The notes below the pieces were generated by a model. That model searched no databases. It was given only the letters and a program-made list of their open reading frames with translations, and was not told the DNA's origin. DNA of 64,000 nt, from assembly GCA_963565915.1 (NCBI GenBank), contig OY751493.1, positions 1,178,001-1,242,000 of the forward strand, written 5' to 3'. The DNA comes from Entoloma clypeatum (Eukaryota; Basidiomycota; Agaricomycetes; Agaricales; Entolomataceae). Shown here piece after piece: positions 11,271 to 23,326 of the stretch. The translations under genes were made by a program, and so were the position numbers. The first letter of the stretch is position 1. The number at the start of each line of letters is the position of its first letter.

Positions 11271-14200
11271 TTATCGTGGACGAGACGGGTTCTGCCGATG
11301 GAAATCACGGATCAAATCCTGAGCGTTCTGAACATTAACTCAAGGTTCCCATGTGTTCTCTTCTGGGCCATATCCTTCCCACTGGACGAGGTACTGGATC
11401 TTTCCGCGGAACTTTCGAGAGTCTAGGATTGTAGACACATGGTACTCTTCTCGTCCTTCGACGATGATCGGATCAGGGGCTGGTTTCTTTTTCTGGATGG
11501 TGTACTTCGGAGTTTCATATGGTGACAACAGGGTCTCATTGAACACAGGGTGAATCATCTTCCAAGTCTTTGGAAGATCAAGAAGATATGCGCTAGCTCC
11601 TTTCTTCTCTAGGACTTTGAATGGTCCATGTCGGAGTGCATCAAGTTTCTTTGAGGGGTGATCGGTCCTGATATTAGTCCCTTCCAGCCACACCTTGTCC
11701 CTGATGCAGTAGTTCCAAGATGGACTTCGCCGTGTATCAACTGTCTTCTTCATCTGATCCTGTGCTTGTTTCAGTGCTGCATTGGCTTCTTCTCGTGCCT
11801 GTTTGAGTTTTTTCAAGAAGTTGTTGGCAGCCGGATTGGTATCTTCTAACATGAGTTCTCCCTTCCAAGGATGTAAACCGTAGTTGAGGTAGAATGGGGT
11901 GTGCTTCGTGGCCTGATGTTCTTTGTCATTGTACTGGAACTCTGCGATTGCGATCCACTCAGCCCAATCATCCTGTAGATGGTTGACAAAGTTCTGTAAG
12001 AACACTTCCGTTTCCTGATGTGATTGCTCAGCCTGTCCATCAGTCTGTGGGTGGTATGCGGTGGACAGGTTTCTTTTGATCCCTAGCATGCAGCAGAGTA
12101 TCTCCATGAACTTTGCAGTGAATTGCGGTCCCCTATCGCTGATGATCTTCTTGGGGATCCCATGAAGCTTCCATATCTGATCCCGATAGATCTTGGCTAA
12201 TCCTTCAGCTGATAATTCCACGGTTGTCGGAATGAGATGGAGCATCTTCGAATGTCTATCTGTGATGACCAGAATCGCATTCTTTCCATCAGACTCCGGT
12301 ATTGGTCCCATGACGTCAATCCCTATGTCTTCCCATGGATGACTTGGTGCTGCATGGGGATGTAGCGGAGTGTGTCGTTTCTGTCTGTTGATCTTGTTGC
12401 GTTGACAGGTGTCACAACCCTTTACGTACTTCTTCACATCATGCAGGATAGTAGGCCACCAGTAGGTATGAGTGAGGAGTTCATGTGTCCGATATTGTCC
12501 TGGATGTCCAGCCACTGGTGCATCGTGTGATTCAAACATCAGTTCTTGACGCAGTTGTGGGTCTGGTGGAACATAGACTCGTTCACCTGCATATGTGATC
12601 CCATTCTCCTGCTGATACCAATGAGGATTCTTTTTTAGACCCTGGGCTACTTCTGTCTCCATGCGGTTTGAACCCTTGATGCATGCGATCCACGGATTTT
12701 CGATGGTCATGACGTTTCCAATTTTGATGGAATCAGATGTTTCACCCCCTTCAAAGAATTGTTCCTCCGTGAACATCTCCATTTGTACCACATCTTCTGA
12801 TTCCAACCGTTTCAAGAATAGTCCCTCCTTGAGCATTTGGTCACTGTCTTGTGGTTCGAGTTCCGCTTCATACCAGGGTAAGCGCGACAGGATGTCCGCT
12901 TTCGCATTGGTCTTGCCGGGTACATGCCGTAATTCAAAGTCATAGTCTTGTAACTTCATTTTCCAGCGTCGCTGTCGTTGATTCAGGTCCTGAGGACAAC
13001 AGAAATATTCCAGGTTCTTGTGATCGGTCAAGATTTCGAAACGCTCCCTGGCTTCGAGCAGATAGTGTCTCCAATCTTTCAATGCTTCCACAACCGCCAG
13101 GAGTTCCTTGTCGTATATCTCGTAATTCTGTTCGGCCATGGACATGGTCCGTGACAAGAACACAATGGGATGCCATTTGTCGTCTTGCTTCTGAGAGAGT
13201 ACTGCTCCAATTGCATAGCCCGATGCATCGGTTTCAACCCTGAACTGTCCCTCTGATTTTGGTAATGCCAAGACTGCGGCCGATGTAATTGCCCGTATGA
13301 GACCTTCAAAGGCTTGCTGCTCTGTTGGTCCCCAAGTAAATGCCGTACCGCCTGTGAGCGCGGTGAGATGTTTCGCAATGTTTGAGTACCCTTCAATAAA
13401 ATGTCGATAGAAGTTGGCAAATCCAAGGAACTTCTGAACTTCCTTTTTTGATGTGGGTGCTCGCCAGTTTTGGATTGTATCCACCTTCTCAGTTCCCATC
13501 TCGACACGTCCCACACCAACCACATATCCCAATATAGGACATTTCATTACTTCCCATAAACACTTCTTCTCCTTTAGGAACAAATCATTGTCCGATAGGA
13601 TCTGTAGGATTTCTTTGGTGTTTTGCGCGAGTTCTTCCTTGGTTTTACCGATAACCACAATGTCATCCATGTAGATCACGCAGATACGTCGGCAGATCTG
13701 GTCCCGGAATAGACTAGCCATCATTCGAGAGAACGTTCCCGGGGAGTTGCAAAGACCGAAAAACATGACCAATGGTTCAAACAATCCTCGACTGGTGAGG
13801 AAGGCAGCTTTCCATTCATCGCCCTCCTTAATCCGGATGTTGTTATAGCCCCACATGATGTTCATTTTATTGAAGTAGACTGCATCTTTCAGCACGTCCA
13901 AGAGATCGGATATTCGTGGGAGTGGGAACTTGTCTTTGACCGTGAATTTATTGACCATGCGGTAATCTTGTACCAATCGTTTGGAGCCATCCTTCTTGTT
14001 GATGAAGAAGCAAGGGGAGGCATATGGGGATTTGGACGGACAGATCTTTCCTGTTGCTAGACCCTCGTCAATGAATGCGTCCAATTCCTCTTGTTCCTTT
14101 TGTGTCATAGGATATATATTTCCCCCTAGTTCCTTTGGTGCGTCCGGTGTAAGTTCAATACCATGGTCCCATTCCCTCTCCTTTGGGATCTTATCAAAGT

Positions 14201-14901
14201 TCTCCTTCTCGAAGAGATGAGCAAATCATTCAACATATGAGGGTCGTTTGGTTGTGGGAGGTGGTGTGGGAGTGACAGCTTCCAAAATAGGGTCTCCAGG
14301 CTTCCATTTCTGATCCGACTTTTTGGGTGCATCTTTGTTGTGCACCTCAACCATGCGAACCCGGTGTTTGTGACCATCAAGGTTAACCCTGAAATCCAAG
14401 TGTTTGGTTCGACATGTTGTTGGGCACTGGTTAAATGTTACCGCGCCGGTTGTCCAATTGATTGTGGGTTGTGGTGTACCAACCAGTCATGTCCCAAGAG
14501 CATGTCCGTTCTCCCAATGTCCAGTACCATTGCTTCCATGGTTTCCTGATGTTCTCCCAAATCCAGTTTGACTTCGGCAAGTTGGCTCACTTTCTGTTGT
14601 CGATTTGGTGATCTATCCGCATTTAGAATTGCTATGGATGGTATTCCTCGCATGGGGAGGTTCTGTTCGCATACTATTCTGGGATGGATGCATGTGCGTT
14701 CACATCCGCTGTCAACCTCAGGTCGGATAACCTTTGGTCCTCGTCGTGTTTTGAGCTGAGCTAACAGCCTGATCTCTCGTCTTTTCAGAGGTTTATCTCC
14801 CTTCACAATCTTAGTCGATGCAGCGGCTCGCTTGGCAGGGATGACATAGGTTCTATTGTCTGCAGTCATACAAGGCAAGCAAGTCCGTTTAATAGATAAG
14901 G
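11271..14901 (-). pseudogene. gypsy-A pol: protease, RT, RNase H, integrase, chromodomain (broken)
   Basis: Protease part (from about 14900): VDSGCERTCIHP in place of the usual DSGA type, and LLGHDWL; a 1-nt deletion near 14455 breaks the frame. RT-RNase H-integrase is open at 14108-11340: [18 protein letters not shown], RNase [14 protein letters not shown] and [10 protein letters not shown]. Integrase has the HHCC zinc finger ending CDTCQRNK and the DDE residues in DVMGP, SDRGPQF and DGQAEQ. The end is a chromodomain ([15 protein letters not shown]). In-frame TGA at 14226-14228 lies before the RT; TGA at 11340-11342 cuts the chromodomain after WEP, and the frame stays open 22 codons beyond it to 11271. 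The RT motif with the first catalytic Asp reads [10 protein letters not shown], with Asn instead of Asp. Confidence 0.92.
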
Positions 14902-14919
14902 GTCGCGACTTAGCGTCGT

Positions 14920-16475
14920 TTAATCGGACCCTTCAGGAAAATCCTTCTCGTCGGCTTCTAAGATTGTGGTTTCATCATTCTCGGCATCTTTCTCGGACAC
15001 CTTCCTAACCCTTCCGGAGTTCTTCTTCGGCTTGCAGCAGTTGCGCGCGATATGGCCTTCTTGGTTACAGTTGAAACACTTGCGACCATCTTTCTTCTTT
15101 GGAGTGCTACAGTCTTTAGCCAGATGACCGAAGCATTGACAGTTGTAGCAACGGGCTACTCCTGCTTTGTCAATCTCCATGGCCTTGCCCTGACCACCAT
15201 AAGTGGTACCCGATCCGGTGCGCATGTCGCCGCCACCTCGGATGACCAGTGCGTGTCCTTCCATTTGTCGTCCTTTGTTTCGGATCTCCTTTGCATAATC
15301 GGTGTATGTCTTGCCATCACTAGCCACTTGTTCAGAGATTCTGTGGTTGATGTTCTTCTCTAGGATGTATTTTCCAGTTTCTTTGCCAAGGTTTGACAGC
15401 TTCAAGAGTTCTTCGAATTCATCCAAGAATTTGTCAACAGTGCATTTCTCTTGTTTCAGGACTTCAAGTCTTGCTTTGGCAGCAACCAACTTGTTGGTGA
15501 TGGAGAATCGTGTGGCGATGTCATCAGAAAAACCTAGCCAGGTGATGTTCTCGTTGTCGACAGCAAGAGTGTCTAACTTGTTACTGGCCCAGTGTCTGCC
15601 GGACCCTTCCATCATACGGGATAGCACCGCAAGAATCTTCTGATCATCTGTGAGGCTCTTTTGGAACCTGATGTATAGTTTGGTGGCTTTCCACCACTCG
15701 TCAAAGGTGTATCTGTCCTTGAACATCCCAGGATCCTTGATGATCTTGGATGTATCCATTGTTTGTACAGCCGGAGCTTCTGCCATGTTTAGAGTCTGCG
15801 GAGGAGAAGAGGAGTCGGGTTGTTGGGATGAAGATGGGGTTCGGGATACAGGTAAGGATTGAAAATGAGTCCCTGTTCTAGGCATCTGTTCGATATCTGA
15901 CTGCGCGGAGTCAAAAGTAAATTCGTCAGGGGACTCGTCGGCGGAATCGGTGGCAAAACGTTCAGAGTATTTCCTCTGTAAATCTCTAAGGAATCTCTGT
16001 TCCTGCGCGTCTGTTGGTTGCGAGAAGGGGTCAAGTCTCTCGTTTTGTGCCCAGCGGTTGTACTCGGTCTGTTGTTCTTCGGTGGTGAAGTGGGCGTAGA
16101 TCTGCTGCTTCGAGTAAGACGTGATGATGTGGCTCTGGGACGTCTCGATGTGAGCGTCCTAATCAATCTTCTGATAATGGTTGTCTGGACACCGATAAAC
16201 TCTCTGATCTCTGTGATCTGACCTGTCTCAGGTCCTTCTTGAACACGAAAACTTTCGAGTTCGTTCTGTCGGGCGTTGTAACGCGCGATCTGGTGTTGCT
16301 GAGCAAGATGGATGCTCTCTGCTATCTCGCCGTGGGGGCGATGCTCGTCGTTGTCTAGTTCTTCGTCAAGCACCTGCTGTAGGATGCGACGGATCTCCGA
16401 TTCAATGTACTGCTGAATGAGTGTAAAATTGATACTGTCTCAAGGACTTAGCTCCTCCTGTCGGGCTTCTGGCAT
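14920..16475 (-). pseudogene. gypsy-A gag (broken by TGA and a frameshift)
   Basis: The best frame starts MPEARQEELSP (ATG at 16475) and meets TGA at 16440-16442. It continues DSINFTLIQQYIESEIRRI in the same frame to about 16160, where a 1-nt deletion moves it to the frame that runs to 14920. The core has the capsid-like segment WWKATKLYIRFQKSL and ends with two CCHC knuckles, CYNCQCFGHLAKDC and CFNCNQEGHIARNC. The tail is acidic. The step to the protease frame is -1, as in many retroelements, but no classic slippery heptamer is obvious. Confidence 0.88.
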
Positions 16476-16577
16476 GCTGAATGGGTTACTGGTGAAGTCT
16501 TCAAAGAAGCGCGACGTCTTGACTCGTCTGGTAGTTGCTCTCTTCGCTCTGGGCGAACCTAACAAGATTTAGCAAGT

Positions 16578-16979
16578 TGTTATGCTTAACAAACCGTTCC
16601 AAGGTTCGGGCAGAGTATGCAGGAAAGTGGAAAGGCGAAGAGCAAAGTGATTGCTAAATCTAAGGAATCTACTATAGTACAAGAGGTTTATATAGGTACT
16701 GACTATAGGCGGTAGTGGATGAGTCAGTACTGCGGAAGGCAGTGCGCATAAGTAAGGCGACTGCGGAAGGCTATGTACAGTGAGTAAGCTGACTGTGGAA
16801 AGCGAGTCAGCGCGGGAGTGAAGTATACTAAAGGGGATGACGAAGTAATGTAATGAGTCAGACTGGGAATCGAAGGTTGCGAAAGTAGACATTAGACATA
16901 GTAAGCTCGTAAGAGGGTGCCGAGTCGGGCCGATAAGTAAAAGATATGATGTGGTCCTCATACCGTAGAGTCCGTAACA
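16578..16979 (-). repeat. gypsy-A 5' LTR
   Basis: 402-bp partner of the LTR at 10339-10739, ending at the second CAAAC copy (16980-16984). No tRNA-type primer site beginning TGG was seen next to it, so the priming mode is unknown. Confidence 0.95.
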
Positions 16980-16984
16980 CAAAC
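16980..16984. repeat. Target-site duplication CAAAC, right copy (gypsy-A)
   Basis: Same five bases as 10334-10338, directly outside the 5' LTR. Confidence 0.93.
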
Positions 16985-17033
16985 CCTTTCTCATTATCAT
17001 TTGCAAAGGCCAAAGTTTGCATTTTGTCTTGTG
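16985..17033. repeat. Palindromic element, end of right arm
   Basis: It complements 9494-9542 with about one mismatch and ends GTCTTGTG. It is the tip of the right arm cut off by gypsy-A. Confidence 0.88.
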
Positions 17034-17337
17034 TATAATGGAAGAAGAAGATCATCTAGCCTGAGAACGCACGGGTTCGCTGTGAGATATAGTGTTGATC
17101 AATGGAAAGTCCGATTGGGATGGGCCATTCAGTAATCTGGATAGCGATTGATGATGGACTGTGCACGAATATTGAACAGCACATCGTCATTGTACTCTTC
17201 TGCATCTGCACAGTGTGTGAATTGGTGATGCATGGATAGAATCTGTGCAAAACCAATTGAAAGAGAAGTACTTGTAATACATACCCCGAACTCTCCTGCT
17301 TCGCCCTGATTTGTTCGTTGCATACGTAGGTAAAAAG
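17034..17337. other. Displaced former upstream flank of the Aurora kinase gene
   Basis: Unique-looking sequence between the palindrome and gypsy-B. Because gypsy-B inserted at 17337/24264, this stretch was once contiguous with 24264-24350 and so close to the Aurora ATG. I see no convincing gene here. Confidence 0.6.
17334..17337. repeat. Target-site duplication AAAG, left copy (gypsy-B)
   Basis: AAAG before TGTGG; the same bases follow the other LTR at 24260-24263. It could be read as AAAAG because the LTR itself ends in A. Confidence 0.8.
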
Positions 17338-17616
17338 TGTGGCGTGCAGACCACGGGCGGCAAGTGCGCGTCGAGAGAAGCGAGAGAGCGCAAGCACAAG
17401 AGAGACGAGAGGGACCCGAATGAATGAATCCATACTACATACTACATCCCTTTTTATACTACTTCGTCATGGCTGACCAGAGGACCCAATATAACCGAAA
17501 CCTGCTAAGAAAGGAATCCAAGAAACTAAATATAACCTAGAGCCGGGGTGCCATCGAGAGGGGTGCGCTCAGACCGTGTGACAAGATCTGAGGCCAGCCA
17601 GAGTCGATCCCCCACA
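17338..17616 (-). repeat. gypsy-B 3' LTR
   Basis: 279 bp, same length as the partner at 23981-24259, with TGTGG..CCACA ends. Confidence 0.95.
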
Positions 17617-17626
17617 TCTCCTCCCA
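17617..17626 (-). promoter_or_regulatory. gypsy-B polypurine tract
   Basis: On the minus strand GGGAGGAGA stands directly before the TGTGG of the 3' LTR. Confidence 0.75.
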
Positions 17627-17689
17627 ACAGACGAATATCGACCTTCCATGGTTGATCCTACCACTCCTTCGTCATTTATTCCTCCACTC

Positions 17690-20600
17690 CTTCCAGATCC
17701 TCCTTGTCGACATATTCTGTGACTTGTATTTCCTTTCTTGACCGCGTGTGGTACGGAACAAGGCGGAAGGCGCCGAAGCTTCGTTTGTGGAGCGCGCCGT
17801 TGACATCCGCGAGAGTGTACGATCCACCTGTGTGTCGTTTGACGACGAGCATTGGTCTGAAATATCTTGGCCGGCATTTCCTATTTTTTCCTTTCTCAAT
17901 CTTCTTATTTAATACGAGGACAAACGCGCCGGGTTTAAAATTGTAGTCGGCAATATTATGTTTGTTTTTCTTTTCGAAGTCTGCAATAGATTTGAATCGT
18001 GCATTGATAACACGTGAACGGATCGTTTCGAGGTTGTCGTCGCGTCGTTGTAGCTGCGCAGCACGGTTGGCAAGGAGTTCAGATTCGGATAAACGCCTGT
18101 CGAAGTCGGGAAATAAGAATGTCGCTTCTGTGATGTCGAAGGGAGGAGAGGCTCGGTTCCGGTGACAGCTTCGTAAGGAGACATGCCGAGTCGTCGTCGT
18201 ATGGTGATACGTTCAGCCCAGAAGATGAAGGGAAGATGCTTATCCCATTCGCATAGGTTACCGTCGCAAATCTTCACGAGGGCGTCGCGTACGTGCCTGT
18301 GTGCATTCTCGACGATGCCGTTGGCTTGGGAATTGTACCCGCTAATCCGGATATGATGTATGTTGTATCGCTTTGCAAGCCAATCGATGGCTGCGATCCA
18401 TGGTGTCCCGTTGTCGGTGATGATCTCCGTGATTGGTCCCCATCGACACATGATATCTGCCATTAGCCACCCAGAAATTGCTTTACCATTCTCCCTTTCC
18501 AGCGCGATGTACTCTGGCCAAGCTGTCAAGCTACAGCGACCTTGCGCGACAAATCGAAACCCGTTTTCAGATTTGGGAAGTACCATGGTGTCGGCATATA
18601 ATTTGCTGAAGAGGCCGCCTGGATAAGAAATGGTGGGCGGGATCACGGTATGTTGCACGGAGCGCGTTTGACATTGGTGACATGTCTTTAGATACCATTT
18701 AACGTCGTCATCGAGAGAAGGCCACCAGAATTGTGTTGCGACGTTTTTGCGCATTGCGTATAGCCCTCGGTGTCCAAGTTTGTCGTGGGCGTCGCGTAGT
18801 AGTCGGTATCGGTCGTGCTCATGTATGTACAGCTGGTGTTTGCCCTGGGCGTCATGTTGCCAAAGTCATTTCCCGCGTATGAAAAATCGGTTTGCCCTCT
18901 TCGTGAATCGTAATATATCGCCGTTGGTGATGTGTTGCGGTTGTGTCCCATCTTCCAGGAATCTTTGTATGTCCTCGAGGTCTTTGTCCCTACGTCGCAT
19001 AATGTCAGTTGACGGAATTGTCAAGTCACGAACTGGTGTTGACGCTAAGACCAACGCGCTGTTGATGTTGTTGCCGAAATCGCAGAAGATCGTGTCCACC
19101 ACCCAAATTTCGCAGCTCAATATATCCTCCATCCATTCCTCGGCAGCATTCTCAGCTGGATCTCCGTCATCAATTGTTTTCTTGCGTCGAGACAGGGCAT
19201 CCGGTCCTTTGAAGTCGGTTGCTGGTACATGGACAAGTTTGAAATCAAAGAGTAGGATTACCGTGATCCAACAGTTGACGGTTGCGTTTGGATGGATATC
19301 TGGGTTGTTTAGCATACCTTTTATATACTTCGCGTCGACTTCTAACCGTAGTTTTGTTACGCTGACGATATAAAGTTTGTTGTCGACGAGTGCTTCCATG
19401 ACGCCGTGTAGTTCGAGCTGCGCTTGAGAGTAACGCGTGAAATGAACCGGCCAGGTGATGGATCCGAAACGTGCAGGGTGTTGCCGTCCTTCATCGTCAA
19501 ACTGACCGAGGATATATCCACATCCGTTTCGTGAAGAGTTGACTGACAAGTAAACTTCGCGCTCTGTGTTGTAGTCGATTGAGCAGATAGCGGGGCATGA
19601 TAAGACCGCATCTTTGAGATTCTGCATCGTGCTTTGTTGTTCTTCACCCCAGGTGAAAGGTACAGGCTTCCTGGTGAGTTTGTTCAACGGGTAAGTGATG
19701 TGCGCGAAGTCCTTGATCCATGTTCGCATCGTTCCTGTGAGCCCCAAGAATCCTTTCACGTCGGTTAATGTTTTACATGCTGGCCAGCTTTTGACTTTCG
19801 CCACCCTCTTCACATCTGGCCTCCGCCCCTCATAGCTGACAAGCTGTCCGACTGCAATGACTTCTGGACGTGCGAGAGTAAGCTTTAAGGCGGAAACCGT
19901 GGCGCCTGCGTGCTTGAGACGGTGTAAAACATGGTTTACGTCAAGTAGGTGTTCCCACATGAAGCGGCGGACCCCTGGGTGTCCTGGTATCGTCTCGTAT
20001 CCCCCGTTGTCTGTCTCATGGCGCGTAGTTTTCCCTAGTACGTTGACGTCATCGACGAAGTTGGGCGCGATGTCCATTTCGTCCTGTAAGATGAATGCGA
20101 CGTCGGTTTGGAAAACCTGCATCGATCCGTGCCATCCCATGGGGAGAACCGTAAGCCGATGTGTCCTGAGCGGCGTGTCGAATGTGGTGTAGTCGCGGCA
20201 TTCTGGGGCGAGACTTCTGTGATCGTAGCCAACAAAAAGGTCCAGTCCAGTATAAATTCCGCATCCAGCGCATTGTGCGGTGTATAATTTGACGAGGGGA
20301 GGTTGCACTGCGTCCCTAATTGTCACAGCGTTTAAGGGTCCCATGTTATGAATTATCCGAATGTTACCGTCGGGTTTTCCCACACAAAACCATGAGTGTC
20401 TGTATGAACTGTTGGAAGGTTCGTAGACGCCATTCGCGATCTTCTGTTTGACGAGGCTGATTACTTTGTCGCGGATACCTGGTGGAATGGGGAGATTCTT
20501 GCGAGCCCACGGAACATGTTCGACGACGGGTATGACAACAGGTGAAAAATAGTCGTCACAGAATCGTCCTTTTTCTGTTTTGTTCCATGCGAGCGCGTCT

Positions 20601-23326
20601 TCATTGTTCTTCAGGACTGATATCTTGTAAGCCAATACACATCTGACGGGGTCGTATCGAAATGATGATGCAAGTAAGAACTCGCCAAGAGAAGAATGTG
20701 CCAGCGGGAGTAAATCGGAGTTGGTATTTCCAGTTATGGGCGCCGATCAATCGTACTGCCACATGTTTGTTTGATCGAGATCAGACCGGAAGTATGCAAG
20801 GTTGAGTTGGCTTGGCGTTCTGTTCCGTGCGATGACAATGCGGGCTTGCTGTCCTGTTTTGTCTCGTGGGTCATGAACTTTAACTATAATGTGCTGTCCT
20901 TCGTCAATGCGTTTCATCTTCACACTCTTTTGCCAAGGACGGCCGAGTAACAGTCGGAAAGGCGCGTTTGCAGTCACGTATGCATGTGCATATGTCTTTG
21001 TCCCATCGATTTTGATCTCTAACCATTCCACACAGCCCAACATTGTCTCCCTGGTCCCATTGGCCGTCACCATTACCATCACCCGTTCCCTATTCATGTC
21101 CAATTTCAAATCTTCGACCAAGTCCTTCCTTGCAACGACAATCTCCGATCCTTCATCCAACAAAGCAAACTCCTGTTTCCCACCGACCATTACATTGATT
21201 TCACACAAGGGCGAGCTAAAGTCGAGTTTCACGGTTGTTCGCGGATCTTGTGTGAGGACTGCGGTGGTGGCATCGTCATGGGTATACGCAGGATTTGGGA
21301 CACGTTGAGTGCGTAGATTCTCGACAAGACACTTGCGAAGGCCGGGACTAGCTGAGCAGAGGTCTTGAACAGGTACAGCAACGACAGTTGCCATGATTTT
21401 GTCATAGATGCGGTTGACGGATGCGGGGTCGGCTATCTTTGCTTCATATATGAATGCAGGGGGTGGGATTACAGGTCGTTCGGGTATTGTGGTAGGTGTT
21501 ACTTGGTCTTTTTGTTCATTGGCTTGCTCCGTGTTGTCAGATGCGTCTGTAGTCGAACGTGTTGCGTACACGTATCCCTCGGCGTTCCAACGTTCAAGAT
21601 CCTCGAAGCCACCCAGCAAGATTTTGTCTTCGTCATCGACATCGTTTGCTCCATCCATTTCCTTCACCACGTCCTTTTGCACAGGTTCGTCGGTGTCCTC
21701 AACAACTTCAACCGTGACAGCACTAACAGCTAGCGTCTGTAACCATCTGCCTGCGAAATAAGCCGTTGTCGCAGTATTCTGTGGCGCTGCGCGTTGCTGA
21801 TGCCAGTCGTCGATAGATCCTTTAATTCCGTCGGGGTGCCCAAGGAGACGAGAGCTGTCAGGGGCGCGGAATCGGTTGTCGCGGTAAATGCATTTATTGT
21901 CGCGGAGGTATTCTGTCGCCTGCGGGCATTCCCTCAACAAGTGGCCTCCTTTCCGGCAAAAATGGCAGACACGGTCCGTTTGTCCCCAAGTCGTGTTCCG
22001 GGGTGCATTGTACGTCGTGTGCAGTGGTTTGTACGTTGCCGCAACCGGCGCTGGAGCCTGATGGTTCTTTGCAGCGAGGGCAACGAGACTGGCTGGGGGA
22101 TTCATGAGGCGGGCGACGCTTGGGGCGATCGCGGCAAGACGCACATAATAGGTAACATATGTATTGTCCGTTGTCATCATTGTCGCTAAGTTCTTCGTCA
22201 AGCCCTTGATAGTATCCTTTCCCTTTTTCAATTTGACTGTCTTTACCTTTACAGTCTTCTTCTTTCTGTCCCCCATGTCAGAATCAGAAGAATTGTCGTC
22301 GCTGTTGTCGCTGTTGTCGTCTGAGTTGGATGTACTAGAGTCGGAGTCTGATGGTCCGTCGTTGACACGTAAGACATCATTACCGAAGACTTCAAGGGCG
22401 ACTGGCAAAATTTGATGGACACGAGGTACCCGAGCGCGGCTGAAGTGCGTGCCGTCCAGTCCATTGGCCTGTAATTGCGCAAGGATACGGCGTTGGGCAT
22501 TGGCGGGGAATCCTTTCCAAAATGCCTTGTCAAGTTCCTTTTCAGATATGATTTCCCTTGAAAGTAGACTTCTTCCGATGCACATGAAGTTGTGATGGTA
22601 CGTCGTCACTTCGTTTTGATTCCTAATCTTCTTCTTCCTTCGCCGTCTCACAATTTTATCGAGTTCGGCCTCAGTCTTCTTTCCACCGTCGATGGCATCG
22701 GGGTACGAGTTGATAAGCATCTGGCGGAAGTCCGCCCAATTCTTATCACGATAACCGTCGAAAGTCTTCCATACTTCGCGCGTTTGGATGTCAGTATAAT
22801 GCACGATCCAATCAACCTTTTCTATGTTCAACATTCGGCAGGCATCAGTCAAGCTTTCATACTCATGCAAAAAATCCATGAGGCCCTCCGATTTCTTTGG
22901 ATCAAAATGTAAAGTCTTCGAGTCGCGTGGGCATGGCATCATTGTGACGTCGCGCGATTGTGTGTAGTTTCGGACCCAGGGAGGAAGTTGTGGTCCTTCG
23001 GTGGTGTCGGGGTCGGCCATGTTGAGATCGATAGGACCGGAGGATGATGACAAAGAAAGTAAAGAAGATAGAGGACTAGATGGACGACGTACAGAGTTGG
23101 TTGGGGTAGCTGCGGCTGACTGTGTGTCGGTCGCAGCGTTATCGACTGTTTGGCAGGTGGAAGTTCCACGGATTCCAAGACGCGGAGCAAGTTGTCGAGT
23201 TGACGGTCTTGGCATGGCACGGGTTGAAGCGCGACCTCGGTGAGGAGAGAAACCTCGAGTAGAACGGCGTGAAGGGAAAGAAATCATGGCTGCGATGTGA
23301 AGCAGGTGACAGAGGATGGCAAGCAA
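17690..23326 (-). pseudogene. gypsy-B gag-pro-pol in one frame, two TGA stops and one frameshift
   Basis: The gag-protease part is open at 23326-20747 (859 codons). It has an acidic Ser-rich linker, one CCHC knuckle (CHFCRKGGHLLREC), a retropepsin-like region LLDEGSEIVV where DEGS replaces the usual D-S/T-G-A, and LLLGRPW. After TGA at 20747-20749 the same frame continues with RT, open at 20635-18866: NFVDDVNVLG as the YxDD box, TWIKDFAHI linker and LELHGVMEAL in RNase H. After TGA at 18866-18868 comes integrase in the same frame: HRGLYAMRKN, CHQCQ, and the DDE residues in YADTM, ITDNGTPW and QANGIVEN. A 1-nt deletion near 18155 shifts the C-terminal domain, which can be followed to about 17690. 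Mentioning the separate open parts helps find it: 17909-18754, 18866-20635 and 20747-23326. Confidence 0.92.

Larger units (their letters stand above)
10339..16979 (-). mobile_element. gypsy-A: full-length Ty3/gypsy chromovirus, inactivated
   Basis: LTR retrotransposon of about 6.6 kb in minus orientation with two LTRs (10339-10739 and 16578-16979), 5-bp TSD CAAAC and a polypurine tract next to the 3' LTR. Order on the minus strand: gag, protease, reverse transcriptase, RNase H, integrase, chromodomain, then a small extra ORF. The copy is dead: three in-frame TGA codons (16440-16442, 14226-14228, 11340-11342), two apparent 1-nt deletions (near 16160 and 14455) and a lost catalytic Asp in the RT. 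By eye the LTRs differ at about 18 positions, all but one of them transitions, plus one indel, so the insertion is not very recent. Confidence 0.95.

Noticed and set aside
16540..16577. tRNA primer-binding site next to the gypsy-A 5' LTR
   Set aside because: No TGG-starting stretch directly after the LTR; priming mode left open.
11340..20749. UGA reassigned or selenocysteine in the retroelement frames
   Set aside because: Host genes here end with ordinary stops including TGA, no selenocysteine element is seen, and CpG deamination explains the pattern.
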